A stretch of 32,066 nt of DNA. It comes from Bacteroidales bacterium UBA4318. GTDB lineage: Bacteria > Bacteroidota > Bacteroidia > Bacteroidales > UBA932. A program made the translations under genes and the position numbers. The stretch spans positions 13,282 through 45,347 of the forward strand of contig DGUE01000093.1 of NCBI GenBank assembly GCA_002393895.1. The letters are read 5' to 3'. This document shows, one piece after another, positions 1-7,584 of this stretch. Below the pieces are notes generated by a model. That model searched no databases. It was not told where the DNA came from and worked only from the letters and a program-made list of their open reading frames with translations. The first letter of the stretch is position 1; each line of letters begins with the position of its first letter.

Positions 1-152
1 AGGAACACAGCATCGTGCTGGTCCGCGGCGGTCGTGTGAAGGACCTCCCTGGTGTACGTTATCACATCCTTCGCGGCGCTTTGGACACGGCAGGCGTGGA
101 AGGCAGGACCCAGTCCCGCTCCCTCTACGGTGCCAAGAGGCCGAAGAAGTAG
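1..152 (+). CDS. rpsL: 30S ribosomal protein S12, C-terminal part
   Basis: This is the last 49 codons of S12, read from base 3 to the TAG at 150-152; the 5' part lies outside the window. S12 sits at the decoding centre of the small subunit. The conserved [11 protein letters not shown] segment and the basic end [12 protein letters not shown] are visible and diagnostic. It is followed after 34 bases by rpsG, the usual str operon order rpsL-rpsG-fusA. Identity is secure; only the missing N-terminus limits the description. Confidence 0.97.
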   Translation, partial: EHSIVLVRGGRVKDLPGVRYHILRGALDTAGVEGRTQSRSLYGAKRPKK

Positions 153-186
153 CCGTCGGATGGTTTAATTATTAATTTTTTCAGTT

Positions 187-663
187 ATGAGAAAAGCAAA
201 GCCTAAGAAGAGGATTCTACTTCCTGATCCCAAGTTCCACGACATCGAGGTAACCCGTTTCGTGAACAATCTTATGCTGCAGGGAAAGAAGAGTATCGCG
301 TATTCTATTTTTTACGATGCCATTGACATGGTAGGCGAGAAGATGAAGGATTCTGACAAGGCTCCTCTCGATATTTGGAGGCAGGCTCTCGAGAACGTGA
401 CCCCTCAGATTGAGGTTAAGAGTCGTCGTATCGGTGGTGCCAACTTCCAGGTGCCGACCGAGTTGCGTCCTGAGCGTAAAGTCTCTCTCGCGATGAAGAA
501 TATGATACAGTTCTCCCGCAAGCGCTCCGGCCACTCGATGGCAGAAAAGCTCGCCGCAGAAATTGTGGCAGCATTCAACAATGAAGGTGGTGCATTCAAA
601 CGCAAAGAAGACATGCACCGTATGGCAGAAGCCAACAAGGCATTCGCACACTTCCGCTTCTAA
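187..663 (+). CDS. rpsG: 30S ribosomal protein S7
   Basis: S7 nucleates assembly of the 30S head by binding the 3' domain of 16S rRNA. The 158-residue product has the full family length. It shows the N-terminal [16 protein letters not shown], the central [16 protein letters not shown] and the C-terminal region with [21 protein letters not shown]. It is the second gene of the str operon. The TAA stop is only 3 bases before the fusA ATG, so the two are almost certainly cotranscribed and perhaps translationally linked. No good Shine-Dalgarno sequence precedes the ATG, as is usual in Bacteroidetes. Confidence 0.98.
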   Translation: MRKAKPKKRILLPDPKFHDIEVTRFVNNLMLQGKKSIAYSIFYDAIDMVGEKMKDSDKAPLDIWRQALENVTPQIEVKSRRIGGANFQVPTELRPERKVSLAMKNMIQFSRKRSGHSMAEKLAAEIVAAFNNEGGAFKRKEDMHRMAEANKAFAHFRF

Positions 664-666
664 TCG

Positions 667-2784
667 ATGGCACGTAGGGATCTAAACTTCACACGTAATA
701 TCGGTATCATGGCGCACATCGATGCCGGAAAGACCACCACGTCTGAGCGCATCCTGTTCTACACAGGGAAGACGCACAAGATCGGGGAGGTCCATGACGG
801 CGCCGCCACGATGGACTGGATGGTGCAGGAGCAGGAGAGGGGAATTACCATCACCTCTGCTGCTACAACTGCATTCTGGCACTATGCAGGCCAGGTCTTT
901 CAGATCAACCTGATCGATACTCCCGGTCACGTGGACTTCACCGTAGAGGTGGAGCGCTCGCTGCGCGTGCTGGACGGCACCATCGCGACATTCGATGCGG
1001 TGGGCAAGGTTCAGCCCCAGAGCGAGACGGTATGGCGTCAGGCCGATAAATACGGAGTGCCGAAGATCGCCTACGTGAATAAGATGGACCGTGTGGGCGC
1101 GGACTTCCTCGGATGCATCGACGACATAAAAGCCAAGCTGGGGGCTACGGCCGTGCCGCTTGTCTTGCCGATCGGCGCAGAAGAAACGTTCGCCGGTATT
1201 GTTGACCTCATATCCCGCAAAGCGTACATCTACAATACCGGCGAGGAACTGGTAAACTACGATGTGCGCGAAGTGCCTGCAGAAATGCAGGAAGAGGTCG
1301 AGACCTGGAGAGACCGTCTTGTGGAGGCCGCCGTGGATTGCGACGACTCCCTGATGGAGAAGTATTTCGAGGATCCTGCATCCCTTAGCGAGGAAGAGAT
1401 CATTGCCGCACTGCGCAAGGGCACGATCGAAATGAAGATCGTCCCTGCAACCTGCGGATCTTCCTACAAGAACAAGGGAATACAGTTCCTCCTCGACGCG
1501 GTTGTCCGCTATCTTCCTTCTCCCATGGATATCGGCACCACACCCGCCACCAACACGCACACCGGGGCAGCCATCGAGCTCAACCCCGATCCGGCAGGCC
1601 CGTTCTGCGCGCTCGTGTTCAAGATTGCGACCGATCCTTTCGTGGGTCGCCTCGCATATCTGAGGGTTTACTCCGGTCATCTGGACGCAGGTTCCTACGT
1701 GCTGAATTCCCGCACGGGGAAGAAAGACCGCGTGTCCAGGCTGTTCCAGATGCACTCCAACCACCAGAATCCTATCGAATTCGTGGAGGCGGGAGACATC
1801 TGCGCAGCAGTCGGATTCAAGGATCTCCGCACGGGGGACACCGTTTGTGACGAAAGCCACAAACTGGCCCTCGAGAGCATGGAGTTCCCCGAACCCGTGA
1901 TCAGCATCGCAATCGAGCCCAAGACTCAGCAGGACCTCGACAAACTCGGGGTCGCCCTCGGAAAGCTTTCGGAGGAGGATCCTACCTTCACCGTGCATTC
2001 CGACACTGAGACTGCCCAGACAATCATCAGCGGCATGGGAGAGCTTCACCTCGACATCATCGTGGACCGTTTGCGCCGCGAGTTCGGGGTGGATATCAAC
2101 CAGGGTGCCCCCATGGTCAACTACAAAGAAGCAATCACACGTTCCATCCAGGTCCGCGAAGTTTTCAAGAAGCAGACGGGTGGACGTGGAAAGTATGCAG
2201 ATATTTTTGTCGAGGTCGGGCCTGCCGACGAGGGCGTTGTCGGACTCCAGTTCGAGAGCGTCGTCAAGGGCGGGAACGTGCCGAAGGAGTTCATCCCTTC
2301 GGTGCAGAAGGGCTTCGAGGCAGCTATGGCGAACGGCGTTCTTGCCGGAAACCAGGTGCAGAGCCTCAAGGTTACCCTTCTCGACGGTTCCTTCCATCCG
2401 GTGGACTCCGACCAGCTTTCATTTGAACTTGCAGCGCGCGAGGCGTTCCGCAATGCCTGCCGCAAGTGCGGTCCTGTTCTCCTCGAACCCATCATGAGCC
2501 TCGAAGTCGTTACTCCTGAGGAATATATGGGCGAGATAACCGGAGACCTGAACCGCCGCCGTGGGCAGATTGTGAGCATGGACAGCACAAGCTACGGTGC
2601 AAGGATCATCAAGGCGTTCGTGCCGCTCGCGGAGCAGTTCGGATATGTGACGGTGCTGCGCACCCTCTCTTCCGGACGTGCTTCCAGCACGATGTCTTTC
2701 GACCATTACGAGCAGGTTCCTGCCCAGATGGCAAAGGATATTGTGGAAAAAAGTGGATACAAGATGCCTTCGTTTGACGAATAA
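667..2784 (+). CDS. fusA: elongation factor G
   Basis: EF-G is the GTPase that drives ribosomal translocation and, with RRF, ribosome recycling. The 705-residue length is normal. G-domain motifs are visible: AHIDAGKTT (P-loop, about residues 17-25), the switch I motif RGITI, DTPGH and NKMD. Domain II follows from about residue 300, and domains III-V include the [12 protein letters not shown] and [14 protein letters not shown] segments. It lies 3 bases after rpsG and 17 bases before rps[11 protein letters not shown] and the operon position point to the main translocating EF-G rather than a paralogue. Confidence 0.98.
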   Translation: MARRDLNFTRNIGIMAHIDAGKTTTSERILFYTGKTHKIGEVHDGAATMDWMVQEQERGITITSAATTAFWHYAGQVFQINLIDTPGHVDFTVEVERSLRVLDGTIATFDAVGKVQPQSETVWRQADKYGVPKIAYVNKMDRVGADFLGCIDDIKAKLGATAVPLVLPIGAEETFAGIVDLISRKAYIYNTGEELVNYDVREVPAEMQEEVETWRDRLVEAAVDCDDSLMEKYFEDPASLSEEEIIAALRKGTIEMKIVPATCGSSYKNKGIQFLLDAVVRYLPSPMDIGTTPATNTHTGAAIELNPDPAGPFCALVFKIATDPFVGRLAYLRVYSGHLDAGSYVLNSRTGKKDRVSRLFQMHSNHQNPIEFVEAGDICAAVGFKDLRTGDTVCDESHKLALESMEFPEPVISIAIEPKTQQDLDKLGVALGKLSEEDPTFTVHSDTETAQTIISGMGELHLDIIVDRLRREFGVDINQGAPMVNYKEAITRSIQVREVFKKQTGGRGKYADIFVEVGPADEGVVGLQFESVVKGGNVPKEFIPSVQKGFEAAMANGVLAGNQVQSLKVTLLDGSFHPVDSDQLSFELAAREAFRNACRKCGPVLLEPIMSLEVVTPEEYMGEITGDLNRRRGQIVSMDSTSYGARIIKAFVPLAEQFGYVTVLRTLSSGRASSTMSFDHYEQVPAQMAKDIVEKSGYKMPSFDE

Positions 2785-2789
2785 TTATT

Positions 2790-2797
2790 TAAATTTG
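2790..2797 (+). promoter_or_regulatory. candidate -7 box before rpsJ
   Basis: TAAATTTG matches the Bacteroidetes -7 consensus TAnnTTTG and ends 4 bases before the rpsJ ATG. If active, it would give rpsJ a nearly leaderless transcript separate from the str operon message. No well spaced -33 TTTG is seen, so this rests on the -7 match alone. Confidence 0.35.
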
Positions 2798-2801
2798 CAA
2801 T

Positions 2802-3107
2802 ATGAGCCAAAAAATCAGAATTAAACTCAAGTCTTTCGATCATATGCTCGTGGACAAGTCCGCGTCCAAGATCGTTGAGACCGTGAAGGCTACTGGTGCA
2901 AGGGTTATCGGTCCTATTCCGCTCCCTACCAACAAGAAGATCTTCACAGTGAACCGCTCGACCTTCGTCAACAAGAAGAGCCGCGAGCAGTTCGAGCTCG
3001 ATTCATACCGCAGGCTGCTCGACATCGAGGACAGCAATGGCAAGACCGTTGACGCTCTCATGAAGCTCGAGCTTCCTTCCGGTGTTGAGGTTGAGATCAA
3101 GGTCTGA
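2802..3107 (+). CDS. rpsJ: 30S ribosomal protein S10
   Basis: S10 is a head protein of the small subunit. In E. coli its NusE role also ties it to transcription antitermination. The 101-residue length is standard, with [29 protein letters not shown] at the N-terminus (split here as [14 protein letters not shown] and [15 protein letters not shown]), then GPIPLPT and the [12 protein letters not shown] region. In most Bacteroidetes rpsJ continues into rplC-rplD-rplW. Here it is followed by a tRNA and a terminator, so the S10 operon has been broken after its first gene. Confidence 0.97.
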   Translation: MSQKIRIKLKSFDHMLVDKSASKIVETVKATGARVIGPIPLPTNKKIFTVNRSTFVNKKSREQFELDSYRRLLDIEDSNGKTVDALMKLELPSGVEVEIKV

Positions 3108-3127
3108 CGTCGCCCCAAGACGTCTAA

Positions 3128-3201
3128 GGTCCCTTAGCTCAGTTGGTTAGAGCATCTGACTCATAATCAGGGGGTCGCAGGATCATGCCCTGCAGGGACC
3201 A
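3128..3201 (+). tRNA. tRNA with CAT anticodon, probably tRNA-Ile2 (lysidine type), else elongator tRNA-Met
   Basis: A complete 74-base cloverleaf can be folded. The acceptor GGTCCCT pairs with AGGGACC, with A as discriminator; the D arm is GCTC/GAGC; the anticodon stem is TCTGA/TCAGG around loop CTCATAA; the T stem is GCAGG/CCTGC. CCA is not encoded. The C4:G69 and C5:G68 pairs and the overall likeness to E. coli ileX favour Ile2 modified by TilS over elongator Met, but this is not decisive. The T loop reads ATCATGC, so positions 54 and 58 are A and T rather than the usual T and A. Confidence 0.93.
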
Positions 3202-3202
3202 C

Positions 3203-3230
3203 AAAAAGGTCGGCAAGTGCCGGCCTTTTT
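3203..3230 (+). terminator. rho-independent terminator after rpsJ-tRNA
   Basis: AAAAAGGTCGGC, loop AAGT, then GCCGGCCTTTTT form a 12-bp stem (one G-T pair) ending in a run of T. It starts two bases after the tRNA and would close the str-rpsJ-tRNA unit. The A-rich left arm lets it work for the opposite strand too. Confidence 0.85.
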
Positions 3231-3240
3231 GCGTCCCCTG

Positions 3241-3277
3241 CAGGGCTCTGTTAGGGGCTCTGCCCCTAAAGTACCCT
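3241..3277. repeat. nested intergenic hairpin
   Basis: TTAGGGGC and GCCCCTAA (3251-3269) are perfect 8-base arms around TCT. An outer pair CAGGG/CCCTG spans 3241-3277. There is no T-run, so it does not look like a simple terminator. It lies in the 230-base gap between the tRNA and the barrel gene, together with repeat unit A. No coding sequence is seen here. Confidence 0.5.
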
Positions 3278-3354
3278 GCGGCTCCCGAGCTACCGACATC
3301 GCCCTTCGGGCTCCGTCCCGCTCTCCGCCGGGCGCGTTGAGACGCGCCTTCGCT

Positions 3355-3389
3355 ACCCGTCGAGGTTTTCCGGCGAAACCTCTACAGGT
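3355..3389 (+). repeat. REP-like 35-bp unit A (single copy)
   Basis: This unit runs from ACCCGTCGAGGTTTT to AAACCTCTACAGGT, an imperfect palindrome with mismatches at stem positions 4 and 9 from the outer CTA. It belongs to the same family as arrays B, C and D and has the same orientation as B. It is the only solitary unit in the window. An extra CT/AG pair flanks it on both sides. Confidence 0.8.
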
Positions 3390-3433
3390 AGCCTTAAGTC
3401 TCAAGCCGCCCTCCTAAAACCCAAAGAAGAAAC

Positions 3434-4291
3434 CTAGAACCGGACGCCGGCGCTGAGTGAGAAGCTGCCGCCGAGCACATCGGAGGCGAATAGGTAGGCG
3501 GCATCCAGGGTGAAGTCCCCGAGATGGGCGCCGAGGCCTACGGACGCGAAGGAAGGAATGATGCTGTCGCCACCGTAATGATATCCCGCACGCGCGAAGA
3601 CCATGCCGTCGTAGCCGTATTCAACACCCAGGCCGGCGGCAAGAGGGCCGGAAAAATACCTGTCCGCCTTAACCCTCGCAGTCAGGCCGTGCACATCGGC
3701 CAGAACTGTAGAATATCCGGCACCCAGGCTGATGGCAGAAGGCAGGGAGTACTCTCCTGAAGACTTGGACTTTACCTTCTTTCCCAAGGCGGAAACCCCC
3801 GCCGCGAACTCGAAACCGGACAATTTGCCCGCCGCAAACACGTCGAATGCGACAGAACTGTTGGAATATGAGGCCAGAATCTGCTCCTTTCCGTATTTAA
3901 CATTGGCTCCGAGCGCCAGAAAATCGGTAAGCGCAACCCCTATGCCCGCATTGACCATTATCTCCGAAGGCACGAACTTCTCTCCGCTTATCGCCTCTCC
4001 CGTGCCCCTTGTGAAAGCTATGCTCGCGCTGAAGCTGTCGAAGGTGCCGGCAGCACCGCCGCTGATGTATTTCGTGGAGCTAAGCTTCGGCATATAACTC
4101 TCGTAAGCTACCCCTCCGGCGAGCCTGATGCCGCTCAGGGGCAGCACGGCCGCGCTGGGAATCTTGCTGCTACCCATAGCGATAGACGCCGGATTGAAGT
4201 CCATCTGGATGAAGGGAAGAGCCTCGGAAGTCTGGGCCCCGGCCGAAAGCGAAAGAAGGCCGGCCGCCAGGATGATGAATATCTTTCTCAT
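3434..4291 (-). CDS. PorV/PorQ-like outer membrane beta-barrel protein
   Basis: The 285-residue protein has a cleavable signal peptide (MRKIFIILAAGLLSLSAGAQ) and a barrel-like pattern of alternating hydrophobic and Gly-rich strands ending in a terminal Phe (GVRF), typical of BAM-inserted barrels. The early FIQMDFNPASIAMGSS resembles the start of the mature PorV/PorQ family, known from type IX secretion and shuttling of cargo to the sortase. Its ATG overlaps the stop of the preceding subtilisin-like gene by 4 bases (ATGA). That gene encodes a C-terminal domain resembling a type IX sorting signal, so a dedicated handling or anchoring role is plausible but inferred. It is shorter than canonical PorV. 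Confidence 0.8.
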   Translation of the reverse strand: MRKIFIILAAGLLSLSAGAQTSEALPFIQMDFNPASIAMGSSKIPSAAVLPLSGIRLAGGVAYESYMPKLSSTKYISGGAAGTFDSFSASIAFTRGTGEAISGEKFVPSEIMVNAGIGVALTDFLALGANVKYGKEQILASYSNSSVAFDVFAAGKLSGFEFAAGVSALGKKVKSKSSGEYSLPSAISLGAGYSTVLADVHGLTARVKADRYFSGPLAAGLGVEYGYDGMVFARAGYHYGGDSIIPSFASVGLGAHLGDFTLDAAYLFASDVLGGSFSLSAGVRF

Positions 4292-6801
4292 ACTTTCACG
4301 ATATTATTGTGGAAGGTTTTGCCACTGTAGCTGATGGTAATGGAATAGCGCCCCGGCGCGAGCCCCGAGAAATCAACCACCAGCGGGTCGAATCCGCTGA
4401 AGACCTGGGTCTGCTCATACACCACCTTCCCGCTGGAGCTGACAATCCTCACGTATGTCTCGGCCGGCTCTTCGGTGCGTATGGTGAGGTCTGTCGTGAC
4501 CGGCATGGGCATCAGCTCGGCGGGATTGTTGGGATCCGGCTTCACCAGCACGCGGACCACGCAGATTGAGGATTTGTCCCCGTCGGATGCGGTGATGATG
4601 ATTTGCGCGTTTCCGCCCGCGATGGCCTTGATCCTGAGGGTTGAGGCATCGTACGAAATGTTGATGATCTTGCCGTTGTTGTTCCTGCAGACAAAGGTTA
4701 GAGGGTCGCCATCCGGGTCCTTGAACAGGGCACTCAGGGAGATGTTTTTACCGCTCCCGGAGCCGTAGAGCAGCACTCCGTCGACGGGAGAGACAAGCAC
4801 CGGCGCATTGTTGTCCGGGGTGGTGATGCTCTTCACCTCGGATGCCTCGGAGAAGTTCTTGTAAAGGTCGCTCGCGTAGAGCTTTACATAATATGTAGTG
4901 GAGTAGCTGTGCTCCCCGAGGGTGCCTCTGAGAGTGGCTCCCGCCTCAAGGTCGCCTACCGGGAAGAACTCGAACGAGACCTTGTCGGAGATGGAAGCGG
5001 GGGCGCTGGATTGCACTGCGGACTTGTCGGTGCCGTAGATGCAGAGAATCCTGGCCGGCTTGCCATCATCCTGGTCTGCAGGCACCTTGATGCTGATATT
5101 GATGGTCTTGCGGACGGCCTCCAGGCTGAACTCGCCAACCTTGTCCGGAGCGATGTTGGACGTAGGGATTCCCATCTGGAAAGACGCATCCAGGTCCACC
5201 CAGGGGCCTATGTACTTGCTGTTGTCGATATGGCTTTTGTCTGCCCCGTCCATCAGCAGGGCCTTGCAATCGTCGTTGGTAAAGCCGGCCCCTCCGAAAT
5301 AAGAAACCAGGAGCGCCAGGGCGCCGCTCACGTGCGGGCACGCCATCGACGTGCCGGACATGTAGCCGTAGGATGTATAGTCGTAGTTCTGCTTGTCGTA
5401 CTCGGTGACTAACTGGGTGGCGTAGAGATTGAACAACTGCCCCCGGCTGTATCTGTAGGCACCCAGGTCGTCGTAGAATGTCTGGGAATCGCAATCAGTC
5501 ACATAGCCATCGTAGAGACTGTCCCCGCCAGGGGCGCAGATATCGACCCAGGATCCGTAGTTCGAGTAACTGGCCTTGGTATATCCGGCCGTGCCTGCTC
5601 CCACGGCAATCACCTCGTCGTAGTCGCAGATAGGATCGTAGTCTATCCCTTCATTCCCGGCAGCAAACACCACCAGGCCACCCTTCATCGGGGAATCGGA
5701 CCTCTGGTTGTAGGGTGGCTGGCTTTCGCATCCCGCCATGAGGATGAAGTAGTCGATAGCTGCTTTTATGTAGCTCGGAATGCTTGTTTTCTTGTATGCG
5801 GCAAGTTCTTTGGCGCTTACCATCCCGTTTTGATCTGTGTCTGCGGAGAATCCCCAGCTGTTCTGGCTGATGACGGCGCCGTGGTCCGCGCCCCATTTGA
5901 TGGCGCTCGCGGTGGCATCGTCCGAGGATCCGTCCTCCCCATCGAAGATCTGGCTGCTGAGTATGCGTACGCCGGTAATGCCCTTGGCATAATCTCCCCC
6001 TGCTATGCCGGCCACGCCTATCCCGTTGTTCCGGATGGCGGCAATCGTGCCGGCAACATGCGTTCCGTGTGAATCGGGAGTGATGACGAAACTCCCTTTC
6101 GCGAAGTTCCTGCTTCCGTCCGCGCCTCCGGGGATGACTATTCCGGCAAGGTCCGGATGGTTGAGGTCAACGCCGCCGTCCACTACGTTCACGATAACCT
6201 TGCTGCTGCCGGTGCTGAAATTCTCCCACACTCCCATCAGGTTCATGTCCGCCCCCTCGTTGTTGTACTTTTCTATACCGTACATGGCGTTGCTCTTGAT
6301 GCATCCGATATTCAGGGAAAGGTCGTTGTAGAGGTCCCACTGCCACTTGAAATAGGGGTCATCCGGAATCGCGCTCCTGCGGTTTACCTTGTGCGGCATC
6401 TCCACTTTGCCCACACCGTCTATCGCGCCCAGCACCTCTCCTGCCTTGGTGGGGGAGATGCTTTCGTCGTATTCAATGCGGTAGAACCTGTGCAGTCCGG
6501 CATCCCGGGTGCGCTGCTCGTATTCGCCCGCATAGGGAAACACGCGGGAGAAGGATTTTATCCCGATGGCCCGCAGGGCCTCGTTTACATCTTCCGATTT
6601 GGTCTTGACGCTCCCGTCCCCGGCCCCCTCCAGCAGCTCGAGCAGGGAATCATCCACCTGCACGACCGCAACCCCGGCCACCGCAGTTGAGGGGTTCTCG
6701 GCCGGCACTTCAGATGAGTTTTTCACAGTCAGCCGCGACTCATCCCGCGTGCAGCCGATGGCCGCCGCGGCAAAAAGCACGGCAATCAACAATCTTTTCA
6801 T
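4288..6801 (-). CDS. subtilisin-like (S8) lipoprotein protease with type IX-like sorting domain
   Basis: The start is set at 6801 because MKRLLIAVLFAAAAIGC is a lipoprotein signal (Cys17) and because this ATG overlaps the upstream stop as ATGA. The protein has 837 residues. An inhibitor-like prodomain (about 40-140) precedes the S8 domain, whose triad is Asp208 (VVDGG), His245 (DSHGTHVAG) and Ser485 (SGTSMACPH), with oxyanion Asn383 (AAGNEG). Residues 321-332 (DTDQNGMVSAKE) match an EF-hand calcium loop inside the protease domain. Then come a fibronectin-like part and a cadherin-like part (DPDGDPLTF, ASDGD). The last about 75 residues (NPVTTDLTIR to GRYSITISYSGK) look like a type A sorting domain. 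A lipobox together with a sorting domain is unusual. Confidence 0.93.
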   Translation of the reverse strand: MKRLLIAVLFAAAAIGCTRDESRLTVKNSSEVPAENPSTAVAGVAVVQVDDSLLELLEGAGDGSVKTKSEDVNEALRAIGIKSFSRVFPYAGEYEQRTRDAGLHRFYRIEYDESISPTKAGEVLGAIDGVGKVEMPHKVNRRSAIPDDPYFKWQWDLYNDLSLNIGCIKSNAMYGIEKYNNEGADMNLMGVWENFSTGSSKVIVNVVDGGVDLNHPDLAGIVIPGGADGSRNFAKGSFVITPDSHGTHVAGTIAAIRNNGIGVAGIAGGDYAKGITGVRILSSQIFDGEDGSSDDATASAIKWGADHGAVISQNSWGFSADTDQNGMVSAKELAAYKKTSIPSYIKAAIDYFILMAGCESQPPYNQRSDSPMKGGLVVFAAGNEGIDYDPICDYDEVIAVGAGTAGYTKASYSNYGSWVDICAPGGDSLYDGYVTDCDSQTFYDDLGAYRYSRGQLFNLYATQLVTEYDKQNYDYTSYGYMSGTSMACPHVSGALALLVSYFGGAGFTNDDCKALLMDGADKSHIDNSKYIGPWVDLDASFQMGIPTSNIAPDKVGEFSLEAVRKTINISIKVPADQDDGKPARILCIYGTDKSAVQSSAPASISDKVSFEFFPVGDLEAGATLRGTLGEHSYSTTYYVKLYASDLYKNFSEASEVKSITTPDNNAPVLVSPVDGVLLYGSGSGKNISLSALFKDPDGDPLTFVCRNNNGKIINISYDASTLRIKAIAGGNAQIIITASDGDKSSICVVRVLVKPDPNNPAELMPMPVTTDLTIRTEEPAETYVRIVSSSGKVVYEQTQVFSGFDPLVVDFSGLAPGRYSITISYSGKTFHNNIVKV

Positions 6802-7490
6802 ATCACGCGTTTTACTTCCCAATGCCCGCCTTTGTCGGGCCCCACGCGCAGAAGCCTGCCGGTCTTCTTCAGGTTGGCAAGATGCTTTTCTACTCCCTTG
6901 TCGGAGATATGGAGGATGCCGGCCAGGTCGGCAGTTGTGTATCGGGGATGCTTTGAGAGTATGTCCAGGATGCGTTCGGCGTTGTTCTGGGTGCCCCTCG
7001 CGGGCCTGGACCCGCTCGGCTCCAGACCGAATTCAAACTCCAGCATATTACCAAGCAGACGCCCCATTACTATGTTCCCTTCCGGCCAGAGGGCTGCGCC
7101 GGAAACCTTGCTCCTGATGCTCTCCGCTGCCTTCCGCAAACCATCTGCTCCCAAGGATCTGGCGTGCATGCGGGCCTCGTTCGCCTCGTGGCAGATGGCC
7201 TGCAGCGTTGCCTCGTCGGAAACCTTGTTGCAGTCGAAACCCCTGCATTTCAAAGCCCTGGCAGCGAGCGACTTAAGCCTGTATCCGCTCCAAACCTGGT
7301 GCCCCTCGGCATCTTTGATAGCCATCTGGTATGCCTTGAACAGGTCGATGTTCTTAAGCTGTTCGAGGATGGTTTTGCCTTCGCTGCTGATGCCGTCTTC
7401 CAGCAGCCGGATGTTCTGCGAGAGATTGAGGGTTGAGCCTTCCAGGATGGTGGAATTGGTCACCAGAATATATAGAGTCTGCTTGTCCAT
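6798..7490 (-). CDS. degenerate Fic-like protein with C-terminal winged helix
   Basis: The N-terminus (MDKQTLYILVTNSTILEGS, ending LLEDGI) resembles Bacteroides Fic proteins. It contains the Fic inhibitory motif SxxxEG at Ser13-Glu17-Gly18. Where active Fic enzymes have HPFxDGNGRxxR, this one has ALWPEGNIVMGRLL (133-146): the catalytic His is Ala and GNGR is GNIV, while WPEGN and the later Arg-Leu-Leu survive. The part between is shortened. Residues about 168-230 form a winged helix (TTADLAGILHISDKGVEKHL, then RVGPDKGGHWEV), as in many Fic proteins. AMP transfer is therefore unlikely; a DNA-binding regulator is more likely. It leads an operon with the protease and barrel genes through an ATGA overlap. 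Confidence 0.8.
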   Translation of the reverse strand: MDKQTLYILVTNSTILEGSTLNLSQNIRLLEDGISSEGKTILEQLKNIDLFKAYQMAIKDAEGHQVWSGYRLKSLAARALKCRGFDCNKVSDEATLQAICHEANEARMHARSLGADGLRKAAESIRSKVSGAALWPEGNIVMGRLLGNMLEFEFGLEPSGSRPARGTQNNAERILDILSKHPRYTTADLAGILHISDKGVEKHLANLKKTGRLLRVGPDKGGHWEVKRVI

Positions 7491-7497
7491 AGGATTA

Positions 7498-7518
7498 CAA
7501 ATATAATGATTATCTTTG
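7498..7518. promoter_or_regulatory. 21-bp back-to-back promoter module
   Basis: CAAATATA (minus-strand box TATATTTG) and TATCTTTG (plus-strand box) are separated by ATGAT. The left box ends 7 bases before the Fic-like ATG at 7490. The right box faces pepP. The whole 21 bases are the exact reverse complement of 16127-16147. Each -33 region would fall in the other gene's start. Confidence 0.6.
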
Positions 7519-7572
7519 TTTTTGTGAATAAGGATAGGGAAGGACTGGTGCTTACCGTCAAGATTTAATTAT

Positions 7573-7580
7573 TATCTTTG
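7573..7580 (+). promoter_or_regulatory. -7 box directly before the aminopeptidase P gene
   Basis: TATCTTTG fits TAnnTTTG and ends 4 bases before the ATG at 7585, so the transcript would be nearly leaderless. It is the second such box in front of this gene; the first is at 7511-7518. Confidence 0.5.
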
Positions 7581-7584
7581 TGGT

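Noticed and set aside
682..2397. 571-codon minus-strand frame
   Set aside because: It lies wholly opposite fusA and resembles no protein; a codon-bias shadow.
3183..3417. Small frames on both strands after the tRNA
   Set aside because: They overlap a tRNA end, a terminator and a repeat, with no start signals.
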